A DNA stretch of 29,942 bases from an uncultured Megasphaera sp. (GTDB lineage: Bacteria; Bacillota; Negativicutes; Veillonellales; Megasphaeraceae). Positions 15,073-23,723 of the stretch are shown here, in pieces. The stretch covers positions 1-29,942 of the forward strand of contig CAKPVJ010000026.1 in assembly GCA_934193515.1 (NCBI GenBank). Direction: 5' to 3'. Each line of letters starts with the position of its first letter. The stretch's first letter is position 1. Both the position numbers and the translations under genes were made by a program. Under the pieces are notes generated by a model that was not told where the DNA came from, did no database searches, and saw nothing but the letters and a program-made list of their open reading frames with translations.

Positions 15073-18000
15073 GACCGATTTATTTGGAAATGCATGCATT
15101 TGGTCCCTATGCCGGCAAACAAGTGGTAGACTTTACGCAGCTGGGGACGAGAAATTTATTTCTCATCTATGGGCCGACGGGTGCCGGCAAGACGACAGTA
15201 TTGGATGCGATTTGTTATGCCTTATACGGTGATACCAGCGGCAGCAGACGGTCTGGTGCGCACATGCGCAGTGAATATGCCTCACCGCAGGAGCCGACAT
15301 CTGTCTGCTTCATCTTTGCCATTGGCAGTACCTGCTATCGGGTGGAACGGCAGCCGGAGCAGGAAATTGCCAAAAAACGAGGCCAGGGCCTGAAGCATGC
15401 GGCAGCAACAGCGATACTGTATGCCTGCCGGCAAGATGGCGTGACGACGCAGGTTCTGGCAACGAAGAACGTGACCGCTGCTGTAGAAAACTTATTAGGC
15501 TTTAAATCTGAGCAGTTTCGCCAGGTAGTATTGCTGCCGCAGGGCGATTTTCGCAAACTGCTGCTGGCCAGCTCCAAAGAGCGACAGCAGATTATGCAGA
15601 CCCTCTTTCATACACAGCGGTATGCGATGCTGCAGGAATTAGCCAAAAAACGATATGATGCCATTGCCCAATCGTACAGCTTACTTGCCGATCGAACGCA
15701 GCAGACACTGCAGCAGCTGGACGTGGCATCGGCAGCAGACTTACAGACTAAACTGGCTGACATGCAGCGCGTCAAGGAAGAACAAGAACAGGCACTGCAG
15801 CAGGCAAGAGCCGATAGAGATGCATATCAAAAGACCGTACAGGCTGTACAAATGCTGTACGGGCACTGGCAGACGGTAAAAGCAAAACGACAGGAAGCCG
15901 CACAGCTGGCAACGCAAAAAGATGTATATGATGCCAAACGGGTGCATTTGGAACAGCTGCGGCGGGTACAGGTATTGGCAGAACCGAGCCGCCAACTGGA
16001 TGAGATTTTGGCGCAGGGCCAAGCGAAAAGAAGCGAAGCTGAGAACCTAGCCGCATTAGTCCAGCAAGCAGCAGCTCGGTATGCCAAAGTGAAGGAAGAG
16101 GACAAAAAACTGCAGGCACAGCAGTCTTGCATGCAGGCAGAAAAAGAAGAATGCCTGCATTTACAGGGTTTGACCGAAAAAGTAAAGGCCTATGCGGTCC
16201 TTTGTACGGAAAAACAAAACGTATCCCGGACGGTGCAAAAAGCGGAAGCGGATTGGCAGCGTGTGCGGGACGAAGCAGATGCAGTCCGGCAGCAGCTGGA
16301 GCAGGGACGCCATGTATTGCGCCAGCAGGCGGCATGGATAGCCGAATGGGAAAAAGCTAAAGGCAAAGTAAAAGAAGTCCATGACCGCTGGCAGCAAGAG
16401 GTCCGTATTGAAACGGTCTGCCAAACCCTCATGGCGCAGCAGCGGCGCTGGCATGAAGCGAAAGCACAAGAGCAAACAGCCACTGAAGCGGCAAAAAACA
16501 GCCTCCTAAATTATGAAGCCGTGCAGACTTTGTTTTTGCAGGGACAGGCCGCGGTGTTGGCTGCTGATTTACAAGATGGCAGGCCTTGCCCGGTCTGCGG
16601 TGCAACGCATCATCCGCAGCCGGCTGTGCCGCTGGAACAGATGCCGCGGAAAGAGGACGTAGAACAGCGGAAACAAGAAGCCGATGCCTGCGAGCAGAAA
16701 CGGCAGCATGCCGCCCTAGCTGCCCGTCAGCGGGAAACGGAGTATAAAGCTGGAAAATCCCAGTATGAATCACTGCGGCAGCAGTATCCGTTTGAAGGGA
16801 CGAGCGATGTATGGCAGCAGCAATATGCCGTCTGGAATGAAAAGCAGCAGACCTTGGCTAAGCAAGTCGAAAAAGCAGCCGTGCTGCAGAAAAAAACAGC
16901 TGCCTGGGAAGAACGGCAGGTACAGCTGCAGATAGCTGAAGAAACAATGCGGCGCAGACGGGAAACCATCAAGCTGCAGGCAGCCCGCATAGCAGAAGGC
17001 AAAGAAAAAGCAGAAGCGGATATTCCTGAAACCTATAGAAATGAGGACGCGTTGAAAGCGAGAATTGACGTTCTGACAAACAGTGTGCAGGCGTATGAAA
17101 AAGCGGTAGGAGAAAGCAGCCAGGCTGTAATAGAAACGACCAAAGAACTGACCAAATGCCAGGAACAGCAGGCATCCCTGCAAAAACAAGTGCAGGCACT
17201 GCGGGAACAATATACACAAGCGGCCGCGGTGCTGAGGCAGCGGGTCACAGAAGCCGGGTTTGCTAGCATTGACGCCTGCCGTCAACTGCAACGTGAACTT
17301 CCGATGATGCAGGCAGAAGAAAACGACGTTGCGGCTTATGATAAAAAAGTACAGCAGGTACAAGGACAAATTGCCCAGGAAGAAGAAGCAATCGGTAGTC
17401 AGCCGGAGCCGGTCATGGAACACTATACCGCTATCCTGCAGGAGAAAAATGATGCCTGCCGCCGCCTGGCCGAAGAAGGGGCTCGTCACCGCACGCAGAT
17501 GGAACAGCTTACAGCTATACAAAAACAGCTGACCGACTGGCAGCAGGAGCAGGATGCGCTGACAGAACAGTACAAAACCGTCGGGGCTGTTTATGAACTG
17601 ATTGCCGGCAAACAGACCGGTGTCAATTTTGAACGCTATGTGCTGGGGGCGTTGCTGGATGAAGTACTGACAGCCGCTAATGCTCGTCTAGGCAGTATGA
17701 GCCGTCATCGGTATGAACTGCAGCGTTCCAAAACATGGGATGACAAACGGGTAAAGCAAATCGGCCTGGATATAGAAGTATTTGATAATTTTACCGGATA
17801 TGCCCGCCCGGCCAATACCTTGTCCGGCGGTGAAACGTTCCTGGCCTCGCTGGCTTTGGCGCTGGGCTTGGCAGATGTCGTGCAGACCTATTCCGGCGGC
17901 ATTCATTTGGATACGATTTTTATTGATGAAGGGTTTGGGACCCTGGATGGAGAAACACTGGATTTTGCGTTAAAAGCATTGCTGAATCTGCGGGCCGGCG

Positions 18001-18113
18001 GCCGCCTGGTCGGTATTATTTCCCATGTGCCGGAGCTGAAAGAACGCATAGATGCAAGGCTGGCCGTCCATAAAACCGATCGGGGAAGCACGGCGTCCTT
18101 TGAATTGTTATGA
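15069..18113 (+). CDS. sbcC: ATPase SbcC (Rad50-type subunit)
   Basis: This is the SMC-like ATPase partner of SbcD. Seen: an N-terminal Walker A GPTGAGKTT (residues 35-43), the Q-loop region LLPQGDFRKLLLA, a long coiled coil on each side of the zinc hook CPVC (C507, C510), the ABC signature LSGGE (918-922) and Walker B TIFIDEGFGTLD (D953, E954). At 1014 residues it is full length. The coiled coil is very rich in Gln, Ala and Glu, encoded by many CAG codons. ATG 15069 gives MRPIYLEMHAFGPY, the family N-terminus. The gene overlaps sbcD by 4 bases. Confidence 0.95.
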   Translation: MRPIYLEMHAFGPYAGKQVVDFTQLGTRNLFLIYGPTGAGKTTVLDAICYALYGDTSGSRRSGAHMRSEYASPQEPTSVCFIFAIGSTCYRVERQPEQEIAKKRGQGLKHAAATAILYACRQDGVTTQVLATKNVTAAVENLLGFKSEQFRQVVLLPQGDFRKLLLASSKERQQIMQTLFHTQRYAMLQELAKKRYDAIAQSYSLLADRTQQTLQQLDVASAADLQTKLADMQRVKEEQEQALQQARADRDAYQKTVQAVQMLYGHWQTVKAKRQEAAQLATQKDVYDAKRVHLEQLRRVQVLAEPSRQLDEILAQGQAKRSEAENLAALVQQAAARYAKVKEEDKKLQAQQSCMQAEKEECLHLQGLTEKVKAYAVLCTEKQNVSRTVQKAEADWQRVRDEADAVRQQLEQGRHVLRQQAAWIAEWEKAKGKVKEVHDRWQQEVRIETVCQTLMAQQRRWHEAKAQEQTATEAAKNSLLNYEAVQTLFLQGQAAVLAADLQDGRPCPVCGATHHPQPAVPLEQMPRKEDVEQRKQEADACEQKRQHAALAARQRETEYKAGKSQYESLRQQYPFEGTSDVWQQQYAVWNEKQQTLAKQVEKAAVLQKKTAAWEERQVQLQIAEETMRRRRETIKLQAARIAEGKEKAEADIPETYRNEDALKARIDVLTNSVQAYEKAVGESSQAVIETTKELTKCQEQQASLQKQVQALREQYTQAAAVLRQRVTEAGFASIDACRQLQRELPMMQAEENDVAAYDKKVQQVQGQIAQEEEAIGSQPEPVMEHYTAILQEKNDACRRLAEEGARHRTQMEQLTAIQKQLTDWQQEQDALTEQYKTVGAVYELIAGKQTGVNFERYVLGALLDEVLTAANARLGSMSRHRYELQRSKTWDDKRVKQIGLDIEVFDNFTGYARPANTLSGGETFLASLALALGLADVVQTYSGGIHLDTIFIDEGFGTLDGETLDFALKALLNLRAGGRLVGIISHVPELKERIDARLAVHKTDRGSTASFELL

Positions 18114-18127
18114 TTCGTAAAAGTTAT

Positions 18128-18156
18128 TTGAACCATCTCCCAAAAGGGCATATAAT
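18128..18156 (+). promoter_or_regulatory. Promoter of the ybaK-glyoxalase-tcdA operon
   Basis: TTGAAC (18128-18133), a 17-bp spacer and TATAAT (18151-18156) lie 42 bp before the first start codon. Confidence 0.7.
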
Positions 18157-18197
18157 AGGACAGAATGAGTACGCAGAGCGTGTGGAGGGAAGCAGAT

Positions 18198-18677
18198 ATG
18201 TCTATTCAAAAAGTAAGAGAATATTTTGCCCAATGGGGGATGGAAGACAGGGTGCAGGAACTCAGCCAGTCCAGCGCTACGGTCGAAGAAGCGGCAGCCG
18301 CACTTCATACAGAAGGCAAGCGTATTGCCAAATCGATGTCGTTCCTCGTGGATGACCAGCCGATTTTGGTTATTTTTGCCGGCGATGCCCGTGTCGATAA
18401 TCATAAGTTTAAAATGCGTTTTCATAAAAAAGCGACGATGATTAAACATGATGATGTCGAACGTCTGATTGGCCATCCCGTTGGCGGCGTCTGTCCGTTT
18501 GCCGTCAATCCGGGCGTGGCTGTCTATTTGGATGAATCACTGAAACGATTTCAGACAGTGTTTCCGGCATGCGGCAGTGCCAACAGCGCTATTGAACTTA
18601 CATTGCCTGAATTGGAAACCTATTCACATGCCAAAGAATGGGTCGATGTATCCAAAGGATGGCAGGAAGAAGCATAG
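18198..18677 (+). CDS. YbaK/ProX-type aminoacyl-tRNA deacylase
   Basis: Members of this fold hydrolyse mischarged aminoacyl-tRNAs such as Cys-tRNA(Pro) or Ala-tRNA(Pro). Seen: the segment AAALHTEGKRIAKSMSFLVDD with the conserved catalytic Lys region, then LVIFAGDARVDNHKFK, IGHPVGGVCPFAV and YLDESLKRF, which together define the YbaK domain. The length of 159 residues is typical for a free-standing protein. The ATG at 18198 has GGAGGGA about 7 bases upstream; an in-frame ATG at 18165 has none. First gene of a tight three-gene operon. Confidence 0.85.
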   Translation: MSIQKVREYFAQWGMEDRVQELSQSSATVEEAAAALHTEGKRIAKSMSFLVDDQPILVIFAGDARVDNHKFKMRFHKKATMIKHDDVERLIGHPVGGVCPFAVNPGVAVYLDESLKRFQTVFPACGSANSAIELTLPELETYSHAKEWVDVSKGWQEEA

Positions 18678-18688
18678 GAGGGGATTAT

Positions 18689-19051
18689 ATGCAGTTTACA
18701 TTTAACCATACCAACTTTAACGTCCTGGATTTAAAACGCAGTATGGACTTTTATCAGGAAGCCTTGGGGCTTACGGAAATACGTCGTATTGAAAAGCCTG
18801 ATTTTACGATTGTCTATTTGGGGGACGGTGTATCTGATTTTTGCCTGGAACTGACGTGGCTCAAAGACCGGACCGAACCGTATAATTTAGGCGAAAATGA
18901 ATTTCATACGGCTTTTTGCGTCCAAGATATGGATGCGGCTCTGGCGAAACATAAAGCTATGGGATGCGTCGTATATGAAAACCCGGACATGGGGATTTAT
19001 TTTATTGTCGATCCTGATGGATATTGGTTAGAAATTATTCCGGAGAAATAG
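18689..19051 (+). CDS. gloA: Glyoxalase I-like (VOC family) protein
   Basis: The 120-residue protein has the two beta-alpha-beta-beta-beta repeats of the vicinal oxygen chelate fold. All four metal ligands of glyoxalase I sit at expected positions: H7 (NHTN), E54 (CLELT), H73 (FHTAF) and E115 (YWLEIIP). It is therefore likely a lactoylglutathione lyase or a relative using another thiol for methylglyoxal removal; the thiol cannot be read from sequence. The ATG at 18689 has AGGAGGGG upstream. It lies 11 bp after the deacylase and 3 bp before tcdA. Confidence 0.8.
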   Translation: MQFTFNHTNFNVLDLKRSMDFYQEALGLTEIRRIEKPDFTIVYLGDGVSDFCLELTWLKDRTEPYNLGENEFHTAFCVQDMDAALAKHKAMGCVVYENPDMGIYFIVDPDGYWLEIIPEK

Positions 19052-19054
19052 CGC

Positions 19055-19765
19055 ATGAAAACAGAATATACACAACGGACAGCGCGTTTGATTGGTCAGG
19101 AAAACGTGGTTGCTTTGGCAAATAAGACAATTCTCATTTTTGGTGTCGGCGGCGTCGGCTCGTTTGCAGTAGAAGCATTTGGCCGTGCCGGCATTGGTCA
19201 TTTGATTCTCGTGGATGCCGATGTATTTGACCCGTCGAATCTCAACCGCCAGCTGGGAGCGACGACGACTACGATTGGCCGAAAAAAGGTCGATGTCATG
19301 AAAGAACGCTTGCTGACGATTAACCCGGATATACGAATTGATACGTATGACATGTTTTACCTTCCCGGTGAGCAGAAAGACTTTATTGCGCAGTCCGGTG
19401 CTGATTATGTCGTTGATGCTATTGATACGACCAGTGCCAAAATAGGCATTATTGAAGAAGCCTACAGCGCGGGAATCCCTGTCATATCCGCTATGGGGGC
19501 AGGCAACAAGCTGCACCCGGAACTGTTTGAAGTAGCGTATATTGAAAAAACCTCGGTAGACCCGCTGGCTAAGATACTCCGCAGAGAATTAAAAAAGCGG
19601 CGTATTCGCCATGTTAAGGTCGTGTATTCCAAAGAACAGCCGCATCCTGTCCATACGGAAACAGAAGAACTGCGTCCCAGCCCAGGAAGTATTGCCTTTG
19701 TTCCATCTGCAGCCGGCATGATTTTGGCCGGGGCTGTGATTCGGGATTTGCTTCATATAGACTGA
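19055..19765 (+). CDS. tcdA: tRNA threonylcarbamoyladenosine dehydratase
   Basis: TcdA (CsdL) uses ATP to cyclise t6A37 in ANN-decoding tRNAs to ct6A. Seen: an E1/ThiF-type Rossmann fold with GVGGVGS (residues 30-36), VDAD (53-56), NLNRQ (63-67), DAIDTTSAK (about 124-132), the AMGAG strand (about 147-151) and the YSKEQP … PGSIAFVP tail typical of TcdA rather than ThiF or MoeB. The length of 236 residues fits. Its substrate modification is started by Sua5, encoded at 27369-28418. Third gene of the operon, only 3 bp after the glyoxalase. Confidence 0.92.
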   Translation: MKTEYTQRTARLIGQENVVALANKTILIFGVGGVGSFAVEAFGRAGIGHLILVDADVFDPSNLNRQLGATTTTIGRKKVDVMKERLLTINPDIRIDTYDMFYLPGEQKDFIAQSGADYVVDAIDTTSAKIGIIEEAYSAGIPVISAMGAGNKLHPELFEVAYIEKTSVDPLAKILRRELKKRRIRHVKVVYSKEQPHPVHTETEELRPSPGSIAFVPSAAGMILAGAVIRDLLHID

Positions 19766-19795
19766 GAAAAAATTTTTTCGTGAGTTATACACAAG

Positions 19796-19824
19796 AGCTG
19801 CAGCCTCCAAACTGTAGCTTTTTT
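19796..19824 (+). terminator. Terminator after tcdA
   Basis: AGCTGCAG (19796-19803) and CTGTAGCT (19812-19819) form an 8-bp stem with one G-T pair, followed by TTTTT. Confidence 0.8.
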
Positions 19825-19882
19825 GATGGTTTGAAGCCTTTTTGATAAAAGTTGATAACACCTTTATGAAGTAGGCTGCCAT

Positions 19883-19952
19883 TGACAGAATATACTAGAT
19901 ATAGTATCATTGGTTAGTACTCAATAACGAGCGTAAATGGAATATATAGTAT
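19883..19952 (+). promoter_or_regulatory. nrdDG promoter with NrdR-box-like motifs
   Basis: TTGACA (19883-19888) and TATCAT (19905-19910) with a 16-bp spacer form a promoter. Between them, ATACTAGATATAGTAT (19892-19907) is an inverted repeat that agrees at 13 of 16 positions with the published NrdR-box pattern acaCwAtATaTwGtgt. A weaker match (19937-19952, 12 of 16) lies downstream. NrdR represses ribonucleotide reductase genes in many bacteria, so this is a likely operator. The 45-bp spacing differs from the usual three helical turns. Confidence 0.6.
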
Positions 19953-20004
19953 GTATTTTGAACATAAATGTGGTTTACATACAATATGAGGTGGAGGTAA
20001 TGAC

Positions 20005-22155
20005 ATGTTGGAAGTAATCAAACGCAATGGACAACGAGTTCCTTTTGATCGTGAAAAAATTACAGCAGCCATTGAAAAAGCAATGAACAGCAGCAGCGGT
20101 ATTTATGAAGATGGGCAGGCTGAATTAATCGCCAAAGAAATCGAAGACTATGCAGCGTCTATGCAAAAGGATATGACAATCTATGCGATTGAAGACCAAG
20201 TATATTACCGTCTGCTGAAATATAACAATCCGGCAACGGCACGGGCGTATGAAAACTACAAAGCCATTCAGTCTTTCAAACGGCAGACCAATACGACCGA
20301 TACGGACGTATTTGGACTGCTGAATAATACAAACATTGATGTATTGGATGAAAACTCGAATAAAAACGGCCATGTCGTATCGACGCAGCGTGATTTGATT
20401 GCCGGTGAAGTGTCCAAAGATATTGCACGGCGCAAACTGATTCCGGCAGATATTGTACAGGCACACGACAGCGGTGCCATTCATTTTCATGATATGGATT
20501 ACATTATTCAGCCGATGTTTAACTGCTGCCTGATTAATCTGCAGGATATGCTGGATAATGGGACTGTTATTAATGGTAAAAAAATTGATACGCCTCATTC
20601 GTTCCAGGTCGCATGTACGGTAACGACGCAGATTATTGCGCAAGTAGCCAGCGGCCAGTACGGCGGCCAGTCCATCAACGGCATTGACCGTATTTTAGCG
20701 CCGTATGTACGGAAATCCTTTGACCGGTACATGAAAGCCGTTGTCGAAGAACAGCGGGAAGTATACGGCATTGAACCGGATATGGAAAAAGCAGAAGAAA
20801 TCGCCTGGAAACGGACGCGCAAAGAAATCAAAGACGGCGTACAGACGATTCAGTATCAAATCAACACCTTGATGACCACGAACGGTCAGGCTCCGTTTGT
20901 TACGTTGTTTATGTATTTCAAACCGGACTATAAATATGCCAAAGAAGCGGCGCTGATAGATGAAGAATTGCTCCGCCAGCGTATTCAGGGCATCAAGAAT
21001 GAAGCCAATGTATACGTTACGCCGGCATTTCCTAAACTGATTTATGTATTGGATGAACACAATGTACGTGAAGGGAGCCCGTACTTCTATCTGACAAAAC
21101 TGGCTGCCGAATGCACGGCAAAACGCATGTATCCGGATTATATTTCAGCCAAGAAAATGCGTGAAACCTACAAAGGCAACGTATTCAGCCCCATGGGATG
21201 CCGTTCCTTCCTGAGCCCTTGGAAAGATGAAAACGGCAACTATAAATTTGACGGCCGCTTCAATATGGGTGTTGTATCCATTAACTTGCCGCAGATTGGC
21301 ATTTTGGCAGACGGCGATGAAGAAAAATTCTTTCAAATCCTCGACAAACGATTGGAATTGTGCAAAAAAGCCTTGCTGCTGCGCGTAGAACTGCTCAAAC
21401 GCATTACGTCGGACGTTTCCCCGATTCATTGGCAGTACGGTGCGATTGCTCGTTTGAAACCAGGCGAAACGATTGAAAAATTTATTTACGGCGGCTATGC
21501 TACGCTGTCTCTGGGGTATATCGGCATTTATGAAGCTACATTGCTGACGAAGCACTGCTCGCATACGACACCGGAAGGCCGTAAGTTTGCTATGCGTATT
21601 ATGGATTCTTTCAACGAACACATTGCTGCTTGGAAGAAAGAAACGAATATCGGCTTTGCGCTGTACGGCACGCCGGCAGAAAATCTGACCAATTTGTTCT
21701 GCAAGATTGATAAAGCACGCTTTGGTTCCATTAAAGACGTTACGGACAAAGGATATTACACAAACAGCTATCACGTAGACGTTCGGGAACCGATTAATGT
21801 CTTTGATAAATTTAAATTTGAAGCTGATTTTGAAGAAAAATCGACAGGCGGCTGTATCAGCTATGCAGAAATTCCAAATATGACGCATAATATTCCGGCA
21901 GTATTGACGATGGTTCAGTTTATTTACGACCATATTGCGTATGCTGAATTTAACACTAAGCTGGATTATTGTCATGAATGCGGCTTTGATGGAGAAATCA
22001 TTTTGAACGATGACAACGAATGGGAATGCCCGCGCTGCCACAATAAAGACCGTAAGAAATTGACGGTCATCCGCCGCACCTGCGGATATTTAGGTGAAAA
22101 TTTCTGGAACGAAGGACGGACTAAAGAAATCAAGAGCCGTGTTCTTCATATTTAG
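20005..22155 (+). CDS. nrdD: Anaerobic (class III) ribonucleoside-triphosphate reductase
   Basis: NrdD makes dNTPs without oxygen using a glycyl radical. Seen: an N-terminal ATP-cone (VIKRNGQRVPFDREKI, residues 4-90), core DSGAIHFHDMDY and MFNCCLIN, the C-terminal zinc site CHEC (656-659) and CPRC (675-678), and the radical loop RRTCGYLG with Gly694. The length of 716 residues is typical. The start ATG 20005 follows GGTGGAGG. It is separated from its activase nrdG by 14 bp. Its use implies strictly or facultatively anaerobic growth. Confidence 0.97.
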   Translation: MLEVIKRNGQRVPFDREKITAAIEKAMNSSSGIYEDGQAELIAKEIEDYAASMQKDMTIYAIEDQVYYRLLKYNNPATARAYENYKAIQSFKRQTNTTDTDVFGLLNNTNIDVLDENSNKNGHVVSTQRDLIAGEVSKDIARRKLIPADIVQAHDSGAIHFHDMDYIIQPMFNCCLINLQDMLDNGTVINGKKIDTPHSFQVACTVTTQIIAQVASGQYGGQSINGIDRILAPYVRKSFDRYMKAVVEEQREVYGIEPDMEKAEEIAWKRTRKEIKDGVQTIQYQINTLMTTNGQAPFVTLFMYFKPDYKYAKEAALIDEELLRQRIQGIKNEANVYVTPAFPKLIYVLDEHNVREGSPYFYLTKLAAECTAKRMYPDYISAKKMRETYKGNVFSPMGCRSFLSPWKDENGNYKFDGRFNMGVVSINLPQIGILADGDEEKFFQILDKRLELCKKALLLRVELLKRITSDVSPIHWQYGAIARLKPGETIEKFIYGGYATLSLGYIGIYEATLLTKHCSHTTPEGRKFAMRIMDSFNEHIAAWKKETNIGFALYGTPAENLTNLFCKIDKARFGSIKDVTDKGYYTNSYHVDVREPINVFDKFKFEADFEEKSTGGCISYAEIPNMTHNIPAVLTMVQFIYDHIAYAEFNTKLDYCHECGFDGEIILNDDNEWECPRCHNKDRKKLTVIRRTCGYLGENFWNEGRTKEIKSRVLHI

Positions 22156-22169
22156 GAGATGTAATTACT

Positions 22170-22676
22170 GTGCATTATGGACAAATGAGACAATACGACA
22201 TTGCCAATGGGCCGGGCATCCGCTCTACCGTATTTGTAACGGGATGCAGCCGTCATTGCGTCAATTGTTTTAACCCGGAATACCAAGACCCGTCAGCAGG
22301 GCAGGAATGGACGGAAAAAGAAATGAAACAGCTGCTGGAATGGCTGCAGGCACCGACTAATAGCGGCTTAACGCTTCTTGGCGGTGAACCCATGGAAAAT
22401 ACGCAGGATTTGACGGCCCTTGTAAAGACCGTAAAGGCCGCATTGCCTCATAAATCCGTTTGGGTCTATTCTGGTTTTACGTATGAAGAAATCATGGCAT
22501 CTGCCAAGAAAAAAGCCTTGGCAGATGTCTGTGACGTACTCGTTGACGGACCCTTTGTCGATGCGCTCAAAGATCCGGGCTTATATTTTCGCGGCTCATC
22601 CAACCAACGGGTAATTGACTTGAAAAAAACGAGAGAGTCCGGTGCGGTTACGCTCTTTTGGCCGGATGGACGGTAA
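22170..22676 (+). CDS. nrdG: Anaerobic ribonucleotide reductase activase
   Basis: This radical-SAM enzyme installs the glycyl radical in NrdD. Seen: the cluster-binding CX3CX2C (C26, C30, C33) in GCSRHCVNC, LLGGEPM (the glycine-rich SAM contact) and VDGPFVDALKD. The length of 168 residues is normal. The start is GTG 22170 behind AGGAGA about 10 bases upstream. Co-transcribed with nrdD and followed by a terminator. Confidence 0.95.
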   Translation: MHYGQMRQYDIANGPGIRSTVFVTGCSRHCVNCFNPEYQDPSAGQEWTEKEMKQLLEWLQAPTNSGLTLLGGEPMENTQDLTALVKTVKAALPHKSVWVYSGFTYEEIMASAKKKALADVCDVLVDGPFVDALKDPGLYFRGSSNQRVIDLKKTRESGAVTLFWPDGR

Positions 22677-22696
22677 ATTTTCTTTAGTATAACTAG

Positions 22697-22756
22697 AAAA
22701 CCTCTTTTGAGATACGCTATGAATCATTCGTTCATTGTATCTTAAAAGAGGTTTTT
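22697..22756. terminator. Terminator after nrdG, probably bidirectional
   Basis: AAAACCTCTTTTGAGATAC (22697-22715) pairs almost perfectly with GTATCTTAAAAGAGGTTTT (22737-22755), followed by T residues on the plus strand. On the minus strand the same A/T-rich arms could terminate the convergent lysE-type gene, which ends at 22812. Confidence 0.8.
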
Positions 22757-22811
22757 ATATGCATTCTAATGATAGTTTGGTCATAAGAATAGAGAAGAAT
22801 GATGAGTTATT

Positions 22812-23393
22812 TTACAACCAGATTTCAATGGCTGATAGAAGAAGCAATAGAGCAAGGATGCGATTGGTCTGTTGTTCGTATTTGTTTAAAAAACGGCGAA
22901 GTGAAGCCCCGGCAGCAGCCCATATTACATTGCATAGTGAGGCTAGCAAGCACATGGCGATGCTGAAAAATAGAATAGGTGCCCAGTCTTTGTAGACTGG
23001 CAGCAGAAAAGACACATAGGCCATGAGAAAATAGAGCATGACTTTGATATTGCTTAGGTTCAAGAACATACCTGATAGAAATAAGCGGCGCTGGGAGATT
23101 TCTTTAATTTCCGTTGAAGGCGGAGCCGTCCAAAGCTTGAAAGATAAGAAAATAATGTATGCGGAACCTAGCAGTTTAAAAATAAATTCAAAATCAGGAA
23201 GCGTATCCAACAGCAGTTTTGATAGACATAATGCAACGATGTCAAGAATAAAAAAACTGACAAATAAACCATATAAAAACGGTACGGAGCGACGTAATCC
23301 TAGGTGACTGCTTTCTGCCAGGGACATTAGATTATTCGGCCCTGGTGTAATGGCCATGATTATGACATATAAGAAAAAAGGTAACGTGTCCAT
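22812..23393 (-). CDS. LysE/RhtB-family amino-acid exporter
   Basis: The family consists of inner-membrane exporters of amino acids such as lysine, threonine or homoserine lactones. Seen: the N-terminal signature FFLYVIIMAITPGPNNLM, several hydrophobic segments (about residues 5-22, 40-60, 66-86, 105-130, 136-160, 175-193) and the conserved NLSNIKVMLYFL. The length of 193 residues is normal. The ATG at 23393 has AGGAGG upstream. It is a single minus-strand gene, convergent with nrdDG, with a palindrome over its promoter. The exported compound cannot be read from sequence. Confidence 0.88.
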   Translation of the reverse strand: MDTLPFFLYVIIMAITPGPNNLMSLAESSHLGLRRSVPFLYGLFVSFFILDIVALCLSKLLLDTLPDFEFIFKLLGSAYIIFLSFKLWTAPPSTEIKEISQRRLFLSGMFLNLSNIKVMLYFLMAYVSFLLPVYKDWAPILFFSIAMCLLASLCNVIWAAAGASLRRFLNKYEQQTNRILALLLLLSAIEIWL

Positions 23394-23462
23394 TGAAAAC
23401 CTCCTGATTAAAGTGAAATGCTATTAGTTGACTAATAAAGAGTTTGAAATATAAATTAATAG

Positions 23463-23510
23463 ATTATAGCAGGTTAGCATAGAATAGTATCGTAACTATT
23501 GATACTATTC
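23463..23510 (-). promoter_or_regulatory. Promoter and palindromic operator of the LysE-type gene
   Basis: On the minus strand an extended -10, TGCTATAAT (TATAAT at 23468-23463), lacks a good -35. The expected -35 position (about 23486-23491) falls inside a perfect inverted repeat, GAATAGTATC (23482-23491) and GATACTATTC (23501-23510) with a 9-base spacer. A weak -35 combined with a palindrome there is typical of activator control; repression is also possible. Confidence 0.55.
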
Positions 23511-23534
23511 CATGTTCATAAGAGAAAAAAAGGC

Positions 23535-23723
23535 TTATTTTTGCTTATATAAAATAATTTGATTATACAATCTTTGAACGTAATAGGCTAGAGAAGCACT
23601 GGTTTTGTTTATTTGGCCTTCTTTTTGAAGAAATTGTTTTAATTTGTATAGATTTTTTTTATTTATTTTGTAACTTAAGTTTTTGTAGTAAATAATGTTA
23701 TACCTGCATAATTTAAAACCCAT
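23535..23723 (-). CDS. Doubtful small hypothetical protein, 62 residues
   Basis: The frame encodes a Lys/Tyr/Asn-rich protein (MGFKLCRYN … YKQK) in a very AT-rich stretch. No ribosome binding site precedes the ATG and no family is recognised. The segment KLKQFLQKEGQINKTSASLA could be two helices, but this is not evidence of function. Low GC alone could produce this open frame. Confidence 0.2.
   Translation of the reverse strand: MGFKLCRYNIIYYKNLSYKINKKNLYKLKQFLQKEGQINKTSASLAYYVQRLYNQIILYKQK

Noticed and set aside
15772..17522. Several minus-strand open frames opposite sbcC
   Set aside because: They reflect the CAG-rich coiled-coil coding of sbcC; none has motifs or start signals.
15640..17560. 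CAG/CTG repeat tract
   Set aside because: The repeats are irregular and follow Gln/Ala-rich coiled-coil codons of sbcC; there is no true microsatellite.
21145..22041. Minus-strand open frame of 298 codons opposite nrdD
   Set aside because: It is a shadow frame produced by the codon bias of nrdD.
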